In this document: positions 40,751 through 50,234 of the stretch, piece after piece
Layout: each line of letters begins with the position of its first letter
How positions within the stretch are numbered: position 1 is the stretch's first letter
From: Butyrivibrio sp. LB2008
Lineage (GTDB): Bacteria; Bacillota; Clostridia; Lachnospirales; Lachnospiraceae
NCBI RefSeq assembly: GCF_000621565.1
Contig: NZ_KK211306.1
Coordinates: forward strand, 404,466-468,465
Direction: 5' to 3'
Length of the DNA stretch: 64,000 bases
The notes under the pieces: generated by a model
The model's input: the letters and a program-made list of their open reading frames with translations, nothing else
Told to the model about the DNA's origin: nothing
The model's database searches: none
Position numbers and translations under genes: made by a program

Positions 40751-42067
40751 TCACTTTTTCACAGGGATTATTATCTCTACCGTAGTTCCCCTGTTTGGGA
40801 ATGATTTAACGTGTATTTCGGCATTTTCCATGATGCGAAGACGCTCTTTGACATTCTTTAATCCATGCATTTCCTTTTCATATTCAGCCGCACCTATAAC
40901 AGATTCGGTTTCAAATCCAACTCCGTTATCTTTTATGACAATCTTGATATATCCGTTGCCATGAAGCGTACTCACCTTTATCTTGCCCCTTTTACCAGGC
41001 GCAAGCTCATTTACACCGTGTCTTACCGCATTTTCAACAACAGGCTGTATCGACAATGCAGGAAGCATAAAATCCGTCTCCCTTATATCATATTCAGTAT
41101 CAAAAGAATTCTCATTTATGATCTTTTCAATCTCAAGATATGCCTTCGTATGCTCAAACTCTCCCTCAAAAGGAACCATCTCCTCTTTACCGGCCAGATT
41201 TACATTTCCCTTGAGATAATCAGAAAGATTTGAAACAAGAACTTTCGCTTTTTTCGTATCCCGATTGCATAGCCCCTCCACATAATCCAGTACTTTGTAT
41301 AAAAACTGCGGCTGGATCTGTGACAGCGCGATCTTATTTCGCAGATTCGAAAGCTCCGTATCCTGCGTACGTATCATAACCTCCTGCTTGAGAAGATCCT
41401 TGACATTATCACTGATTGCCTGGGCAAACATAATAAGCGTGCTGACAAGACACGCGATATTTGCAAGCGAATAGCCATATATAAATATCTGCACAAAAGC
41501 TGTAATCACAGGAATAAAGACAAAACTTAGAACAGCAACAAGCCTGTCTTTATCAATCTCTTTTCTCTTCAAAAAGAGATATACACTACCTATCGCCGCT
41601 TCAGACATATTGATCAAAGTCCATAGAGCAAATCCCCGTCCTCTTTCATAAAGATTTGTTTCGGGATCTATCCGGTAAATATATCCGTTTCTTTGCGAAA
41701 GCATAAGCATAATCTCTGCAAAAATAGCGCAGAAAGTAATCGCATAAAAGATTGTATAGTCTCTTCTTTTTTCATATATGGAAAAAATGACATAAATAGA
41801 ATAGATAACAGGAAGTATGGCACTTATGACAAACGTAATAAAATTTGCAAAAGAAACCATACCAAAGGCAAATACCCCCGGAACCCCCCTGTAAAACCAT
41901 GCAAGGGCATCAAAAACAAGCATCACGCCAACCGCAAGCTCAAGAAATGCCAGTGCGCGATACCCTTTTTTGATCACTGTGCGACCTATAAAAAGATAAA
42001 CAGATGCCAGTAAACAGAACAAAGCGCCCCATGCTTCCAAACCAATAAAGAAAAACTTAGGTTCCAT
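40751..42067 (-). CDS. LytS-like membrane sensor with a substituted phosphoacceptor site
   Basis: The 438-residue protein has six or seven membrane segments (about 1-215), a coiled linker, and a His_kinase/GHKL part. The phosphoacceptor motif reads SQIQPQFLYKVLDYV, where family members have PHFLYN; position 254 is Gln (CAG at 41308-41306). The ATPase N-box PVVENAVRHGV and the closing HGLKNVKERL are intact. It may bind ATP but cannot phosphorylate the usual His. No response regulator is adjacent. It could be a pseudokinase or partner of another kinase. Confidence 0.85.
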   Translation of the reverse strand: MEPKFFFIGLEAWGALFCLLASVYLFIGRTVIKKGYRALAFLELAVGVMLVFDALAWFYRGVPGVFAFGMVSFANFITFVISAILPVIYSIYVIFSIYEKRRDYTIFYAITFCAIFAEIMLMLSQRNGYIYRIDPETNLYERGRGFALWTLINMSEAAIGSVYLFLKRKEIDKDRLVAVLSFVFIPVITAFVQIFIYGYSLANIACLVSTLIMFAQAISDNVKDLLKQEVMIRTQDTELSNLRNKIALSQIQPQFLYKVLDYVEGLCNRDTKKAKVLVSNLSDYLKGNVNLAGKEEMVPFEGEFEHTKAYLEIEKIINENSFDTEYDIRETDFMLPALSIQPVVENAVRHGVNELAPGKRGKIKVSTLHGNGYIKIVIKDNGVGFETESVIGAAEYEKEMHGLKNVKERLRIMENAEIHVKSFPNRGTTVEIIIPVKK

Positions 42068-42224
42068 TCACTCATCTCCTCTTAAACGGTTATAATATTA
42101 TTATAGTCATTTATCTACGAAATATCATCCATATTTTTTCAATCTGTTTTCACTTTTCATTCCTTTGTGATATACTTGCAACAGTGTTTATTATCCACAA
42201 AATAAATATTTCAGGAGGAAAAAA

Positions 42225-42749
42225 ATGGCACAGAATCCTATTGTTACGATCACAATGGAAAACGGTGATGTCATAAAGGCAGAACTCTATCCGGAGATTG
42301 CCCCAAACACAGTAAACAACTTCATTTCACTTATCAAAAAGAATTTCTATGACGGACTTATCTTCCACAGAGTAATAAGTGGTTTCATGCTTCAGGGCGG
42401 AGATCCCGAAGGAAGCGGAATGGGTGGCCCCGGCTACGGAATAAAGGGCGAATTCTCATCAAACGGATTCAAGAACGATTTAAAGCACACAGAAGGTGTA
42501 CTTTCAATGGCAAGATCCATGATGCCCAATTCTGCAGGCTCACAGTTCTTTATCATGCACAAAACATCTCCTCACCTCGACGGTGATTATGCTGCATTCG
42601 GCAAAGTTACAGAAGGTATGGATGTTGTAAATAAGATTGCAGAGACTGAGACTGATTGGAACGATCGTCCCACAACACCTCAGGTAATGAAAACCGTTAC
42701 GGTTGAGACTTTCGGAGTTGAATATCCCGAACCTGAGAAAACACGCTAA
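42225..42749 (+). CDS. Cyclophilin-type peptidyl-prolyl cis-trans isomerase
   Basis: This 174-residue cyclophilin has FHRVISGFMLQGGDPEGSG and NSAGSQFFIMHKTSPHLDGDYAAFG, covering the proline-isomerase active site. There is no signal peptide, so it acts in the cytoplasm. A strong AGGAGG precedes the ATG, and a TGTGATATACT extended -10 lies about 55 nt upstream. It is a single-gene unit with terminator. Confidence 0.95.
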   Translation: MAQNPIVTITMENGDVIKAELYPEIAPNTVNNFISLIKKNFYDGLIFHRVISGFMLQGGDPEGSGMGGPGYGIKGEFSSNGFKNDLKHTEGVLSMARSMMPNSAGSQFFIMHKTSPHLDGDYAAFGKVTEGMDVVNKIAETETDWNDRPTTPQVMKTVTVETFGVEYPEPEKTR

Positions 42750-42776
42750 AATATAGCCTGTCAAAAAGCAAAAATT

Positions 42777-42815
42777 ACCCCTGCATACAGCAACCGCTAT
42801 ATGCAGGGTATATTT
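42777..42815 (+). terminator. Terminator of the cyclophilin gene
   Basis: CCCTGCATA, loop, TATGCAGGG then TATATTTATA, 30 nt after the stop. Confidence 0.7.
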
Positions 42816-42838
42816 ATATCATATTATCACTCAGAATA

Positions 42839-43873
42839 TTACCACTCAGGCGAGATAGAAATCGCATGATTATATCCATCCGATCCGCAAGCAAGAGTAA
42901 CAACTACCCTCTTATCCTCTAAAAGGAATGGAATATTGTTATACTGTGTATTTGAATCAAGTCTGATCTCCATTGTCTGTCCGTTAGTTGACAGATACAA
43001 TGTACCCTCGTTTGTCTTATCCTTAATTCTGCCTGTAACGGTAGCTTTCGAATTCTGATCGAGTGAAACCGTTGGTGATGACTCATAAGATTCGTTTACG
43101 ATCTTAGAAACATGGTTCCATGCGTCATCTCCTCTGTAGAAGTATACGGTAACTTTATTCTTGGGCATAAGAACTCGTCCCTCTGAAGCATCTGTATTAC
43201 CGTCAACTACGAATTCCATTCTTCCTTCAGATGTCTTAAGAATAATCTTATTTGTTGTAGTATTTCCTGATATTGTACCAGATACACCGGTGCCGTATTT
43301 TGCAACATTTGCACTTGATAAAGCATTGGATGTTCTGTCTGATACTGAAATCGCATGCATATAAGCATCGCTGCCTCTTGCACATACAATCTCAACATTT
43401 CTGCCGACCATGATGCACTTTACACCGCTTAAGTCGGTCTCATTATCAAGCTTGATCTCCATTGTTCCGTCATTAACCTTAAGGAAGATCTTCTCTCTGG
43501 TTGTTCCCTTTTCGATCTTGCCTTTTACTGTTGCCTGTTTTGAAGAATCAACTTCAGCCTTGCCGGGCTTAATTTCACTTTTTATGGAAGTTGCATGCCA
43601 GTAACCATCGCTTCCTGTAGAACAGTTAACCGTTACCTTTGTTCCCGGGAAAAAAAATTTAGCCTCACTGTTATCTGTCGAATCATCAATCTTGATTTCC
43701 ACTGTTCCGCCGGATGTAGAAAGATACATCTTATCTGCCGTGGTCCTATCATCAATCTTGCCTGTAAAGGTCATCTCTGATGCATTTGCAGCCACCGGAA
43801 ATACAAGCGCTCCGGCCATTACAAATACAAGCGTTGTTATAACACCAACGATAGCCGATATGCTTTTCTTCAT
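42839..43873 (-). CDS. Secreted protein with four ~65-residue repeats
   Basis: The 344-residue protein has a signal peptide (to about ANASE, residue 33) and four repeats. Each carries a TGxI..TT..K(I/M)(Y/F/I)L segment, a MEI(K/R)LD strand and a closing GSDGYxHAISIS-like end. The repeats start near residues 36, 113, 195 and 277 and probably form small beta barrels (DUF5666/OB-like). The protein is exported and has no anchor. The function is unknown. GAAAGGGG lies before the ATG. Confidence 0.8.
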   Translation of the reverse strand: MKKSISAIVGVITTLVFVMAGALVFPVAANASEMTFTGKIDDRTTADKMYLSTSGGTVEIKIDDSTDNSEAKFFFPGTKVTVNCSTGSDGYWHATSIKSEIKPGKAEVDSSKQATVKGKIEKGTTREKIFLKVNDGTMEIKLDNETDLSGVKCIMVGRNVEIVCARGSDAYMHAISVSDRTSNALSSANVAKYGTGVSGTISGNTTTNKIILKTSEGRMEFVVDGNTDASEGRVLMPKNKVTVYFYRGDDAWNHVSKIVNESYESSPTVSLDQNSKATVTGRIKDKTNEGTLYLSTNGQTMEIRLDSNTQYNNIPFLLEDKRVVVTLACGSDGYNHAISISPEW

Positions 43874-44037
43874 ATTTTCTTATCCCCTTTCGCAATACTT
43901 TTTCACACAAAATATTCCAAATTACAGTAACATTATACATCATCTTGTGCATTTATGTATGTTTCTTTTATTAAAAAAGAACATTTTTCCGCTAAAATAC
44001 GCGAAATCCGACGATTTTGACTTCGAAAAGCCACAAT

Positions 44038-44850
44038 TTACCAGCGTTTTATATTCTGCTGTCCGCTGTTATCTCCCATACTGCCGTCTGAGCCGTCCAT
44101 TCCGTTCCGGTTTCCGCTTCCGCCCGAGCCTTCGTTATTTTCACGCGATTTACGCTCTTCTTCGGCTTCCTGCTGTTCCTGCTGCCTTTCTTTCATGGCA
44201 CCGTCTTTGTTTCTCTGAAGCTCATCCTGCTGACGCTTTTCTTTTGCACTATTCTTGCCTTCGCTTCCGGATGACTCATTATTGTCATCCCCTGAAGAAT
44301 TATCGTCATTCTGCGGCTCCTGCGAAGTTTTTTCGGGATTCTCAAGCTTCTCTATCATCTTATCAATGTCTTCTTTGAGCTTCTGGGCATCGGCGTCCCT
44401 GTAATCATCGCCTTCATTTACAGCCCAGCCGTTCTCTAGCAGCACATCCCTTGCCTGATAAAGAATAAAAATAGCCGTATCAATCTTTTCCTGACTTGAA
44501 AGATCGGTAAAGTCAATTGTATTGCACATTGCAAGCGCCAGATTTATCCTTATCGAACACTCTTTCTTGTCGGGGGGATACATCTTAAGAGCTTCCTTGT
44601 AATATCCAACCGCCTCCGAATACCGAAGATCCTTGTAGGACGCATTTCCCAAATTGTAGTACGGCACATAGCTCTCCGGAAAATTCAGAAACAGAAGTTT
44701 CTCCTCCAGTTTCATGTCATACTGATCTTTCTTGTATTTATCCACAAAAGCCATGTTCACAAGAACTCTCGCAACTATCGATGCTCCTGCAATCAACATT
44801 ACAAGTGAAAAAGCCATTAAAAAGATATATCTAAGAGGTGTTTTTTTCAT
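44038..44850 (-). CDS. TPR membrane protein of a Bat/MoxR-type operon
   Basis: The 270-residue protein has one N-terminal membrane segment (about 9-32), TPR-like helices (about 62-135, YNLGNASYKDLRYSEAVGYYKEAL) and a long low-complexity tail rich in Gln, Glu, Asn and Gly. The combination resembles BatC/BatE partners of vWA proteins. It is the last gene of the leftward array; its start is 2 nt after the preceding stop. Confidence 0.85.
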   Translation of the reverse strand: MKKTPLRYIFLMAFSLVMLIAGASIVARVLVNMAFVDKYKKDQYDMKLEEKLLFLNFPESYVPYYNLGNASYKDLRYSEAVGYYKEALKMYPPDKKECSIRINLALAMCNTIDFTDLSSQEKIDTAIFILYQARDVLLENGWAVNEGDDYRDADAQKLKEDIDKMIEKLENPEKTSQEPQNDDNSSGDDNNESSGSEGKNSAKEKRQQDELQRNKDGAMKERQQEQQEAEEERKSRENNEGSGGSGNRNGMDGSDGSMGDNSGQQNIKRW

Positions 44851-44852
44851 AT

Positions 44853-45812
44853 CTATAACCTCCCTCTTCTGCTAAATATATATAGTTCCAAAATAAGTAT
44901 CAGGACAAGCGGTATCGCAAACACGTAGTACACATCTGCATACTTTTCCATACCGTCCTCTTTTTCGGAAACAGTCTTGGATGTTTCCTTGATAACTTCT
45001 ATTGTCTGATGAAGTCCCTGACTTCCGTCGTTCATGTTGTAATACTCGACACCGAGATTTCCCGCGATGCTCTTTAAATTATCTTCGTTCATATATGATA
45101 TGGCATCTTTTCTCTCTACCTCATCATATATATACGCATGGTCGATCTTCATCTTGGCGCCCTGTGTAGTGCCATAACCGAGCACAACACCGGAATCCAC
45201 ATAGTCTTTCAGCGCTTCATATGAAGTAAGCTCGTGTCCGTTTGTGATCTCGCCGTCACTCATAAAGATAACTATGCTCTTCCTGTTCTCCTTTCTTGAA
45301 GAAGACATAAGAAGCGATTCAAGGTCTTTGTACGGCAAAGACATATCACTGCCGCCTGCATATCCGTATCCGGGAGGCGCCAATGTATCCAAAAGTGTCT
45401 TTATATGATCCATATCCTGAGTACAGGGCGATATAACATGAGACTGATCGTCAAAAGTTATTATCGCAAAATTACTTCCCGCAAGATCCTCAACAATCTT
45501 TTTTGCATCTTTTTGAACACCTTCTATCCTGGGATCTCCGTTACCGTAATCCACAGCCCACATGCTTATCGTTGTATCAACGACAAAAATAACATCAAGG
45601 TTTCTTGTGGAAAACTCGTATTCCTCATCGATGATCATAGGCCTTAACCCGATCACAAATGCCAGGATATATATGATCCCGAGCCTGAGCACGGTGAATA
45701 TTTTTTCATTTCTTTTAACGCTCGTTTTGACAATTACCCAGACCGTACCTGCAATAAATATCGCAGCGATCGCAAGAAGGAGCGCTATCGGTAAAATAGG
45801 TCTTATAATCAT
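44853..45812 (-). CDS. von Willebrand factor A domain membrane protein (BatB-like)
   Basis: This 319-residue protein has two N-terminal helices (about 7-60), a vWA domain (about 72-270) and a C-terminal helix (about 297-315). The metal-site motif is DTTIS, with Thr in place of the first Ser. It overlaps the upstream vWA gene by 4 nt. With the MoxR and DUF58 proteins encoded upstream it probably forms an envelope-stress or assembly complex. Confidence 0.9.
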   Translation of the reverse strand: MIIRPILPIALLLAIAAIFIAGTVWVIVKTSVKRNEKIFTVLRLGIIYILAFVIGLRPMIIDEEYEFSTRNLDVIFVVDTTISMWAVDYGNGDPRIEGVQKDAKKIVEDLAGSNFAIITFDDQSHVISPCTQDMDHIKTLLDTLAPPGYGYAGGSDMSLPYKDLESLLMSSSRKENRKSIVIFMSDGEITNGHELTSYEALKDYVDSGVVLGYGTTQGAKMKIDHAYIYDEVERKDAISYMNEDNLKSIAGNLGVEYYNMNDGSQGLHQTIEVIKETSKTVSEKEDGMEKYADVYYVFAIPLVLILILELYIFSRRGRL

Positions 45813-46918
45813 TTTTGCAACACCAATCCGGCCCCGCAGAATATGCTAAGGCCTATAAGCAGCACAATGTATGCAACCTCAGGAATATCGACATTTTCTC
45901 TTGATGATACAACTTTTACCATCATCGCTTCCTGCTTCTGGATATCCTGTACGATCTCCGATACCGGATGCTGGTCAGTTCTTACATAAAACTTTCCGCC
46001 GGTATTCTCAACTGCACGCTTAAACTCTGACGAACACAACTTATAGCTGTATTCCTCAGGCAAATAGAATTTATCCTCTGAAGGGAAAATTCCGAATACT
46101 GTTGTCTTATTGTTCTTGCATGCCTCAGATGCATCATCAAGGCTCATTATCTGAGGGTAATACTCATTGAGCTCGTTATCGGTGCACATGATTATTACTC
46201 GCGTTCTGTCCGCTTCTCCTATATAGGGAAAAGAAAAAAGTGCAGAGCCAAGGCCCTCTCCTATAAGCGATGATCCCTTCGTATCGGCACGATACAAAGT
46301 TCCCGCCTCATAATAGGCTAATTTATCATCAAGCTCATAAAAAGCTTCTCTCTCTTCTTCAGTCATTTCCGTAAGATATTCGTACTTATCGTAGAAATCA
46401 TTGTACATCTGCTTCTGAAGCGCAAAATACTCTTTTAACTCATCAAGCTTTTGTATAACATAATCATAATCATCCGTCAGAGGAACATATGTGACAGATG
46501 AAGTATTAAAAATACTTACTCCTATCCTGTCTCCTTCAAGTCCCTTTACAACGCCCTTAAGATACTCTGTAAGCTCAGAGTTGAGGTCATAAAGAGAATA
46601 AGAAACATCAAGACAGAGTATGATATCTCTTTTCTTTACTCCGTTAACAACATCCTTCGTCTTATACGGCCTTGATATAAGCACTACAGACGTAAGCATG
46701 CACAATATCAGCCCTGCTATCAGGATTGTCCTGACTATGCGATATTGTTTAAAAAGTTCTGTATATAATTCACTGGATCTGATTCTTTGGGTATTCGCAG
46801 CACGTAATCCGCCGCTAAATTCGTTCATTCTCTTTTGATTATATTTAAGTAACAAAAAAGATATTCCGGCGATCAAAAGAATTCCCAAAACTATGACCCA
46901 TTTATACATTATGTCCAT
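45809..46918 (-). CDS. von Willebrand factor A domain membrane protein (BatA-like)
   Basis: The start is placed at ATG 46918 (MDIMYKW), overlapping the upstream stop by 10 nt. The ~369-residue product has two N-terminal helices, a vWA domain with an intact DVSYS metal site, a charged insertion rich in Tyr/Glu (about 190-230), and a C-terminal helix. This is the second vWA protein of the operon, and the pair may dimerise. Confidence 0.9.
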   Translation of the reverse strand: MDIMYKWVIVLGILLIAGISFLLLKYNQKRMNEFSGGLRAANTQRIRSSELYTELFKQYRIVRTILIAGLILCMLTSVVLISRPYKTKDVVNGVKKRDIILCLDVSYSLYDLNSELTEYLKGVVKGLEGDRIGVSIFNTSSVTYVPLTDDYDYVIQKLDELKEYFALQKQMYNDFYDKYEYLTEMTEEEREAFYELDDKLAYYEAGTLYRADTKGSSLIGEGLGSALFSFPYIGEADRTRVIIMCTDNELNEYYPQIMSLDDASEACKNNKTTVFGIFPSEDKFYLPEEYSYKLCSSEFKRAVENTGGKFYVRTDQHPVSEIVQDIQKQEAMMVKVVSSRENVDIPEVAYIVLLIGLSIFCGAGLVLQK

Positions 46919-47412
46919 GTTCTGATCACTCCCATTGCCGTTTCGCAAGATTCAGAAAGCTCCCTTGATATGGCTCTTCCATCCTCCGCAAATTCCGGAA
47001 CATAATATTCTTCCATCAACTTGTCCAAATGCCTGATACCAAGTTTTTTGACATCCTTGAGGGTTGCCGTTTCAACATTGATACCTGTTACATCATGTAT
47101 AAATCCTCTTATCAAAAGACTGAGCCTCTGAAATCCCTCTCTTTGGCTTATCTTATTGTTTTTGTAGTCATTATTGAGTAAGCGGATCTGCGCAATATAT
47201 TTTTGTTTAATAATATACTGATATCCGCCGTTGATACTAAAGCGCTTGTTGCCATTCGCCGCCCCGGAAGTCTTTTCCCTTTTCTCAAGTCCCAATATCT
47301 TGGACAACGCACGAATGAACAACACCAGAAAGACCACAAAAATAACGATTCCGACTAAGAAAACCCAAGGACTGTATTCAAATGGTGGTCTTAATGTAAC
47401 CGTAGTTTCCAT
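46909..47412 (-). CDS. DUF4381-like single-pass membrane protein
   Basis: The start is ATG 47412 (METTVTLRPPFEYSPW); an earlier TTG at 47427 is also in frame. The ~167-residue protein has a membrane segment (about 15-38) and a cytoplasmic helical part (about 60-165). DUF4381-type proteins commonly sit between DUF58 and vWA genes, as here. It overlaps the DUF58 gene end by 35 nt, indicating tight coupling. Confidence 0.75.
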   Translation of the reverse strand: METTVTLRPPFEYSPWVFLVGIVIFVVFLVLFIRALSKILGLEKREKTSGAANGNKRFSINGGYQYIIKQKYIAQIRLLNNDYKNNKISQREGFQRLSLLIRGFIHDVTGINVETATLKDVKKLGIRHLDKLMEEYYVPEFAEDGRAISRELSESCETAMGVIRTWT

Positions 47413-48277
47413 GTCTGTGCCTTTCAAATAAAACTATTGTCTTATCGATTATCTCGTCCTTACCGGACAATGAAATAACCGACGTTCTGCTCTGTTTACT
47501 ATTACTTGCTATACTGCTTGCTGCAGCTTCTCTGTAATCAAGCTCCATCTTGCGAAGCTTTTTGTTGTGAGAAAGAAACCATCTCTCATAGCGGCCAAGA
47601 TCATTGTCATAGACATTGTCGCCTGTCAGCATGGCATCTTCCACGCACATCGCCATAATGTCATTATTGCACGAAACGGCTTTGAGCGTATTCTCACTCA
47701 CGGACTGAAGTCCCTCCATATCGGTAATGAGGATAATGATCATCCTCTTATGCACACAGTTAAGGACATTCTTTATACACTGTTCAAAAGAAATCGTGCT
47801 GTCCTGTTCGATATATTTTTCATACTCATACATGAGTCTCTCAATATGCTCTGTTCCTGCCTTGAACATACTGATCTCCGAAGTGTCTCCCTTGGGAAAG
47901 GCCATCGAAAAATCAGCTCCGTTCTTGTCCGCAAGATATGCAACTGTTCCAAAAGTAAACAGCGCAACTTCTTTTTTGGATTCACCTCTTGGGGTATCTC
48001 CTGTCATCTTCCTGCCGCAGTCACACACAAACATTACATTGTGTCTTCTGTCGGTCATATACCTTCTTACCAGAGTCTTCCCCATTCTTGATGATGATTT
48101 CCAGTCAATATCGTGAACTTCATCTCCAAGCGCATATTCTTTAAGATCCTCAAATTCCATACTTCTTCCCTTGTGAATGGAATGAAAGTCTCCGTCAAGA
48201 ATATTCGAAGTTTTCTTGTTTGTATAAAGAGCTACCGCTCTCCTTATTTTTGACAAATACTCATAATCTATATTCAT
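47378..48277 (-). CDS. DUF58 domain protein
   Basis: The 299-residue protein matches DUF58: IHKGRSMEFEDLKEYALGDEVHDIDWKSSSRMGKTLVRRYMTDR (parts: GDEVHDIDW and RMGKTLVRR), then a vWA-like half with VFVCDCGRKM. DUF58 proteins pair with MoxR ATPases. It lies 14 nt after moxR. The metal-site serines are poorly conserved. Confidence 0.92.
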   Translation of the reverse strand: MNIDYEYLSKIRRAVALYTNKKTSNILDGDFHSIHKGRSMEFEDLKEYALGDEVHDIDWKSSSRMGKTLVRRYMTDRRHNVMFVCDCGRKMTGDTPRGESKKEVALFTFGTVAYLADKNGADFSMAFPKGDTSEISMFKAGTEHIERLMYEYEKYIEQDSTISFEQCIKNVLNCVHKRMIIILITDMEGLQSVSENTLKAVSCNNDIMAMCVEDAMLTGDNVYDNDLGRYERWFLSHNKKLRKMELDYREAAASSIASNSKQSRTSVISLSGKDEIIDKTIVLFERHRHGNYGYIKTTI

Positions 48278-48291
48278 AGCCGCGCTCTCTA

Positions 48292-49335
48292 TTACGGAGT
48301 CTTAACGGAGTTTACTATTCCGTCAATTACCGTCTCAACAGTAATATTGTCTGCAACAGCCGAATAGTTAAGACCAATTCTGTGTCTTAATACCTGATGT
48401 CTTACGACCTTAACATCCTCAGGTGTAACATAGGTTCTGCCCATCATAAGAGCAGCTGCCTTGGCCATCTTAAGAAATGCAATTGAAGCACGGGGGCTTA
48501 CACCGATCCTTACATACTTGCCAAGATCGAATCCCGGTATCTTGTTTGCTCTTCTGCTGGCAACAACGATACTTGAGATGTACCACTTAACCGCTTCATC
48601 AACATATACCTGATCCGCGATATCCTGAACTTTATTGATATCCTGTATTGTAAGAACAGGATCTGTTTTCTCGGAAATTACACCCGACTCTATTCTCTTT
48701 AATATCTCTACTTCCTCAGCAGCTGTAGGATATGTAATGACCTCTTTTATCAAAAATCTGTCTGTCTGAGCTTCTGAAAGAGGATATGTTCCCTCCTGCT
48801 CGATCGGGTTCTGGGTAGCTATAACGATAAAGATATCTTCGGGCATGTTGTAGGTCTTTCCACCGATAGTAACATGTTTCTCCTGCATGGCTTCAAGCAT
48901 GGCAGACTGAGTCTTGGCACTTGAACGGTTAACCTCGTCGAGAAGGACAAAGTTAGCAAATACAGGTCCCAACATAGTCTCAAACTTGCATGTAGCCTGA
49001 TTGTAGATTTGTGTTCCGATGATATCAGCCGGAAGAAGATCCGGTGTGCACTGGATTCTCGCAAACTTTCCGTCTACGGCATCAGAAATAGCCTTAGCCG
49101 CAGTAGTCTTCGCAAGACCGGGAACGGACTCTATAAGAATATGTCCGTCCGCCAGAATAGATGCGATAAGAGAAAATTTAAGCTGTTTCTGTCCGACTAC
49201 CTTATCGTCAAAGTAATCGGACATCTTTCTTATAACTTCCTGTGAATAAGCAAAATCGCTCTCACTTATATTATTTCCTGTAGAAGGCTCACTTACGAGC
49301 TCTTCTGTACTGTAGTTCTGTATATTTTCGTCCAT
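48292..49335 (-). CDS. MoxR-family AAA+ ATPase
   Basis: This ~347-residue MoxR ATPase has VVGQKQLK, Walker A ESVPGLAKTT, Walker B FVLLDEVNRSSAKTQSAMLEAM and sensor IATQNPIEQEGTYPLSEAQTDRF. The start at ATG 49335 is preceded by AGGGGAG. MoxR proteins act as chaperones that activate vWA-domain partners by metal insertion, and the downstream genes supply those partners. It starts 18 nt after metF. Confidence 0.95.
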   Translation of the reverse strand: MDENIQNYSTEELVSEPSTGNNISESDFAYSQEVIRKMSDYFDDKVVGQKQLKFSLIASILADGHILIESVPGLAKTTAAKAISDAVDGKFARIQCTPDLLPADIIGTQIYNQATCKFETMLGPVFANFVLLDEVNRSSAKTQSAMLEAMQEKHVTIGGKTYNMPEDIFIVIATQNPIEQEGTYPLSEAQTDRFLIKEVITYPTAAEEVEILKRIESGVISEKTDPVLTIQDINKVQDIADQVYVDEAVKWYISSIVVASRRANKIPGFDLGKYVRIGVSPRASIAFLKMAKAAALMMGRTYVTPEDVKVVRHQVLRHRIGLNYSAVADNITVETVIDGIVNSVKTP

Positions 49336-49353
49336 CACTATACTCCCCTTTTA

Positions 49354-50217
49354 TTATTTTATGATTGTTGAAAGATTACGCATTATACCCGCCGCAATGT
49401 CAGGTTTGTTCATTGAATAAACATGTATGTGGCTAACCCCGTTAGAAATGAGATCTATTATCTGATCACAGGCATATATTATACCTGCCTCTTTCATTTT
49501 CTCCGGATCGTCGGCGAAACGGTCAACCATGATCTTCATTTTCTGAGGAATGGTAGAACCTGAAAGAGAAACACTTCTTGCCACCTGCCTTGCATTGGTT
49601 ATCGGCATGATTCCCGGAAGAACAGGCACCTCAATGCCCTTCTCCCTTATCCTGTACAGGAACTGATATAATGTTGAATTGTCAAAAAACATCTGCGTCG
49701 TAAGAAAATCGCATCCTGCATCCACCTTCTCTTTCAGATGGATTATATCTTCAGACTGTCTCGCACATTCTACATGGCCTTCAGGATAACAAGCTCCTCC
49801 GATACATATATTTTCATCAAGCGACTTTATATCACTTATGAGCTGTGTTGCGTGATCATAGTCATAGCATATTCTGCCTTCCTTCGGAATGTCCCCCCTA
49901 AGTGCCATGATATTCTCGATTCCTTTTTCCTTGTAAACGGAAATCATGGACTTAACATCCTCTTTTGTAGACGATACGCATGTAAGATGCGCCAGCACAT
50001 TTACACCGTATTTGTCCTGAAGATCGGCTGAAATATTTGCGGTATTCTTACTGGTTCCGCCACCCGCTCCGTAAGTAACACTCATGAAATCAGGCTTAAG
50101 TGCGGCAATCTCTGCCGCAGCCCTTTCAACATCAGCATACTTGTCATCCGTCTTGGGCGGAAAAACTTCAAAAGACAATGTCACGTCTTTGTTGTTTAAT
50201 ATGTCGATTATTCTCAT
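49354..50217 (-). CDS. metF: Methylenetetrahydrofolate reductase
   Basis: The ~287-residue flavoenzyme makes 5-methyl-THF for methionine synthesis. Start at ATG 50217 (MRIIDILNN) with GGAGA upstream. It shows LSFEVFPPK, MSVTYGAGGG, ALRGDIPKEG and FLTTQMFFD, all MetF signatures. It is located between purB and moxR with gaps under 20 nt, so one-carbon and purine metabolism are physically linked here. Confidence 0.95.
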   Translation of the reverse strand: MRIIDILNNKDVTLSFEVFPPKTDDKYADVERAAAEIAALKPDFMSVTYGAGGGTSKNTANISADLQDKYGVNVLAHLTCVSSTKEDVKSMISVYKEKGIENIMALRGDIPKEGRICYDYDHATQLISDIKSLDENICIGGACYPEGHVECARQSEDIIHLKEKVDAGCDFLTTQMFFDNSTLYQFLYRIREKGIEVPVLPGIMPITNARQVARSVSLSGSTIPQKMKIMVDRFADDPEKMKEAGIIYACDQIIDLISNGVSHIHVYSMNKPDIAAGIMRNLSTIIK

Positions 50218-50234
50218 ATCGTCTCCGATCGGGA

